Of a stretch of 64,000 bases of DNA, positions 62,386 to 64,000 are shown in pieces; position 1 is the stretch's first letter; every line of letters begins with the position of its first letter. The notes under the pieces are model-generated. The model did no database searches. It had not been told where the DNA came from and was given only the letters and a program-made list of their open reading frames with translations. Origin of the DNA: Ochrobactrum sp. Q0168 (GTDB lineage Bacteria > Pseudomonadota > Alphaproteobacteria > Rhizobiales > Rhizobiaceae); the NCBI RefSeq assembly GCF_016427605.1, contig NZ_JAELXQ010000003.1:186001-250000 (forward strand). The letters run 5' to 3'. The translations under genes and the position numbers were made by a program.

Positions 62386-64000
62386 ATGAACTATGAAAAT
62401 CGTGGCGCTGGTCACGGCGAAGCCGCAGCGACGACAAGCGATAAGGGGCTGCCCATCGACAATGCGCAGGTAAAAAGGGCGCAGGCCGAGGCGGATCATC
62501 TCCCCGCTCGCAGACAGATTCTGACCGGTGCCGATTTTGCCGAGCCGGGAAAGCCGGGCGAGCGGCTGGACCTGTTTTTTGAGCAGTTGGCCGACAAGTT
62601 TTCGGATTCGGTCGCCGTTGTTTCCGACGGGCGCAACTGGACCTATCAGGAACTCGACAACCGTGCCAACCAGTTTGCGCGTCTGCTGATCGAACGCGGC
62701 GTTCGTCCGGGCGACCGCATCGGCCTGCTGCTGGACCGCTCCGCCGACACTTACATTGCGCTGCTCGCTGTCATGAAGGCGGGCGCGGCCTATGTGCCGC
62801 TGGCAACCGCTTTTCCGGAAGATCGCATGGCCCTCATCATCGAGGATGCCAATGTAAAACTCGTCATTTCGCTTGAAGCCTATACGGCCCGCGTCGCACA
62901 GATGCCCGTGCCGCATGTGCTCATTGATGGGGCGGGCGCGGAAATTTCAAAACAGTCGGTTGCGCCGCTGGACAAGGATGCGAGAGCGGCAAATCCGGAT
63001 CAGATCTGCTATATCCTCTATACATCTGGAACGACGGGCAGGCCGAAAGGCGTCGCGATCCTGCATCAGAGCTTCTGCAACTTCCTGCGCGTCGCGGCGA
63101 TGTCTTATGGCTACAAGCCGGGAGACCGTGTCTATCACGGCATGACCATCGCCTTCGACTTCTCGGCGGAAGAATATTGGGTGCCGTTTACCGCTGGCGC
63201 GACCGTGGTGCCCGCACCGGGCCCGATGACGCTGGTGGGTGAAGAGCTCGCCGATTTTCTGCGGGCGAATGACATCAACTGCATAGCGTGCAGCCCGACG
63301 CTGCTGTCTTCCATTGAAACCGATGTGCCGAAGCTGCGCCTGCTGATGGTGGGCGGCGAAGCCTGCCCGCTCAATCTGGTAACGCGCTGGACAAAGCCGG
63401 GGCGTCTGCTTCTCAACACCTATGGTCCGACGGAAGCGACCGTCACGGCCACCATGGGTGTTCTGACGCCTGATAAGCCGGTGACTATCGGCGCGCCTCT
63501 GCCGACCTATTCGATTGTCATCATCGAGCCGACAGAGCCGAAGCTGACCGACCCGGATGAGCTGGGCGAAATCGGTATCGCCGGTATCGGGCTTGCGGTC
63601 GGGTATCTCAACCGGCAGGATCTGACCGATCAGAAATTCATCCCCGATTTCATCGGCCTGCCCAACAACCCGTCCGCCCGCATCTACCGCACGGGTGATC
63701 TGGGACGCATCAATGCCGCGGGCGAGATCGAGTATCACGGGCGTATCGATACGCAGGTGAAAATCCGTGGCTACCGCATCGAGCTTGGCGAGATCGAAGC
63801 CGTTCTGCTTGATCAGCCGGGCGTTGCACAGGCCGCGGTCACCACCTGGGAAATCGAGCCGGGCCGCGTGGAACTGGTCGCCTATTATGCGCCGAAGTCT
63901 GGCGTGCCCCCGCTGCAGCGCGCAGATATTGCGCGCGAGCTGAAGCGCCGCCTGCCGTCCTACATGGTTCCCGCCTATCTCGAAGAGCTGGCGGCCATTC
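62386..64000 (+). CDS. adenylation-domain protein, Pls/NRPS-like (5' part, runs off the window)
   Basis: Open frame from ATG 62386 to the end (538 codons). After about 50 polar residues a complete AMP-binding domain is seen: LTYQEL-type core (NWTYQELDNRANQFARLL), A3 YILYTSGTTGRPKGVA, A4 AFDFSAEEYW, A5 NTYGPTEATVTA, A7 RIYRTGDLGR and A8 GRIDTQVKIRGYRIELGEIE. It activates an amino or other carboxylic acid as adenylate. Proteins of this type in Brucella relatives continue with a carrier domain and a membrane/hexapeptide part (Pls/PosA family, from memory), which lies outside. Ribosome-binding site is weak. The 297 bases upstream hold the divergent promoters. Confidence 0.88.
   Translation, partial: MNYENRGAGHGEAAATTSDKGLPIDNAQVKRAQAEADHLPARRQILTGADFAEPGKPGERLDLFFEQLADKFSDSVAVVSDGRNWTYQELDNRANQFARLLIERGVRPGDRIGLLLDRSADTYIALLAVMKAGAAYVPLATAFPEDRMALIIEDANVKLVISLEAYTARVAQMPVPHVLIDGAGAEISKQSVAPLDKDARAANPDQICYILYTSGTTGRPKGVAILHQSFCNFLRVAAMSYGYKPGDRVYHGMTIAFDFSAEEYWVPFTAGATVVPAPGPMTLVGEELADFLRANDINCIACSPTLLSSIETDVPKLRLLMVGGEACPLNLVTRWTKPGRLLLNTYGPTEATVTATMGVLTPDKPVTIGAPLPTYSIVIIEPTEPKLTDPDELGEIGIAGIGLAVGYLNRQDLTDQKFIPDFIGLPNNPSARIYRTGDLGRINAAGEIEYHGRIDTQVKIRGYRIELGEIEAVLLDQPGVAQAAVTTWEIEPGRVELVAYYAPKSGVPPLQRADIARELKRRLPSYMVPAYLEELAAI

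Noticed and set aside
62380..63738. Two open frames on the minus strand (62380-62916, 62947-63738)
   Set aside because: Antisense to the adenylation-domain gene, which carries all A-domain core motifs in the plus-strand frame.
1..64000. rRNA, tRNA, CRISPR, IS element or prophage
   Set aside because: No cloverleaf, rRNA core sequence, regularly spaced repeats, transposase or phage gene was recognised in any frame.

Overview
The window reads as a replicon segment from an alphaproteobacterium of order Rhizobiales, most probably the Brucella/Ochrobactrum group. The reasons are GC-rich coding sequence with strong Shine-Dalgarno sites, a minCDE operon preceded by a CtrA-type box (TTAA-N7-TTAAC), a divergent LysR/LysE pair, a PatD/YdcSTUV-type operon, a Pls-type adenylation protein, and two sRNA loci with CCUCCUCCC loops of the kind known in Alphaproteobacteria. 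In Brucella, minCDE sits on the second chromosome (from memory, not checked here). I see no rRNA, tRNA, CRISPR array, prophage or insertion sequence.

Region 1 (1-2940) holds a gene tail, a GNAT acetyltransferase, a small membrane protein, and divergent Crp/Fnr-type and LuxR-type regulators. Region 2 (2978-31580) is a Wzx/Wzy-type exopolysaccharide locus: Wzz/ExoP-like copolymerase, Wza/ExoF-like exporter, GDP-fucose synthesis (gmd, fcl), WecA-type initiating transferase, Wzx, Wzy, six further glycosyltransferases, a WcaF-like acetyltransferase, a pyruvyl transferase and a YdcF-like protein. It ends in a sugar-tailoring module: class III aminotransferase, secreted GH140-like hydrolase, SDR, DUF4910 metallopeptidase-like protein, RmlC-like epimerase, C-methyltransferase, sugar-1-P nucleotidyltransferase and PIG-L deacetylase. 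The genes form short, tightly coupled operons in alternating orientation.

Region 3 (31580-32938) has no protein gene. It carries a minus-strand triple-hairpin sRNA of the CCUCCUCCC type, a companion RNA or terminator, and several hairpins of unknown role. Region 4 (32939-46881) holds minCDE, a small ORF with a terminator, lysG/lysE, an AraC regulator, two secreted small proteins, an RND efflux pair, and a three-gene operon of two alpha/beta hydrolases and an isoprenylcysteine methyltransferase-like protein.

Region 5 (46882-55046) is a sugar-catabolic locus: PfkB kinase, a 16-bp palindromic operator, DapA/NanA-family lyase, GntR/FCD regulator, CUT1-type ABC transporter and AnmK. Region 6 (55047-55560) holds the second copy of the sRNA arrangement. 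Region 7 (55561-62088, minus strand) is a polyamine or gamma-aminobutyraldehyde operon: LysR regulator, binding protein, ATPase, two permeases and 1-pyrroline/aminobutyraldehyde dehydrogenase. Region 8 (62386 to the end) is the 5' part of an adenylation-domain protein that runs off the window.

The most notable signals are the duplicated sRNA loci, with identical 13-nt loops and a shared promoter (TTGTAA-N16-CTATTTTGG), and the sugar-tailoring module whose final product cannot be assigned to a known pathway.
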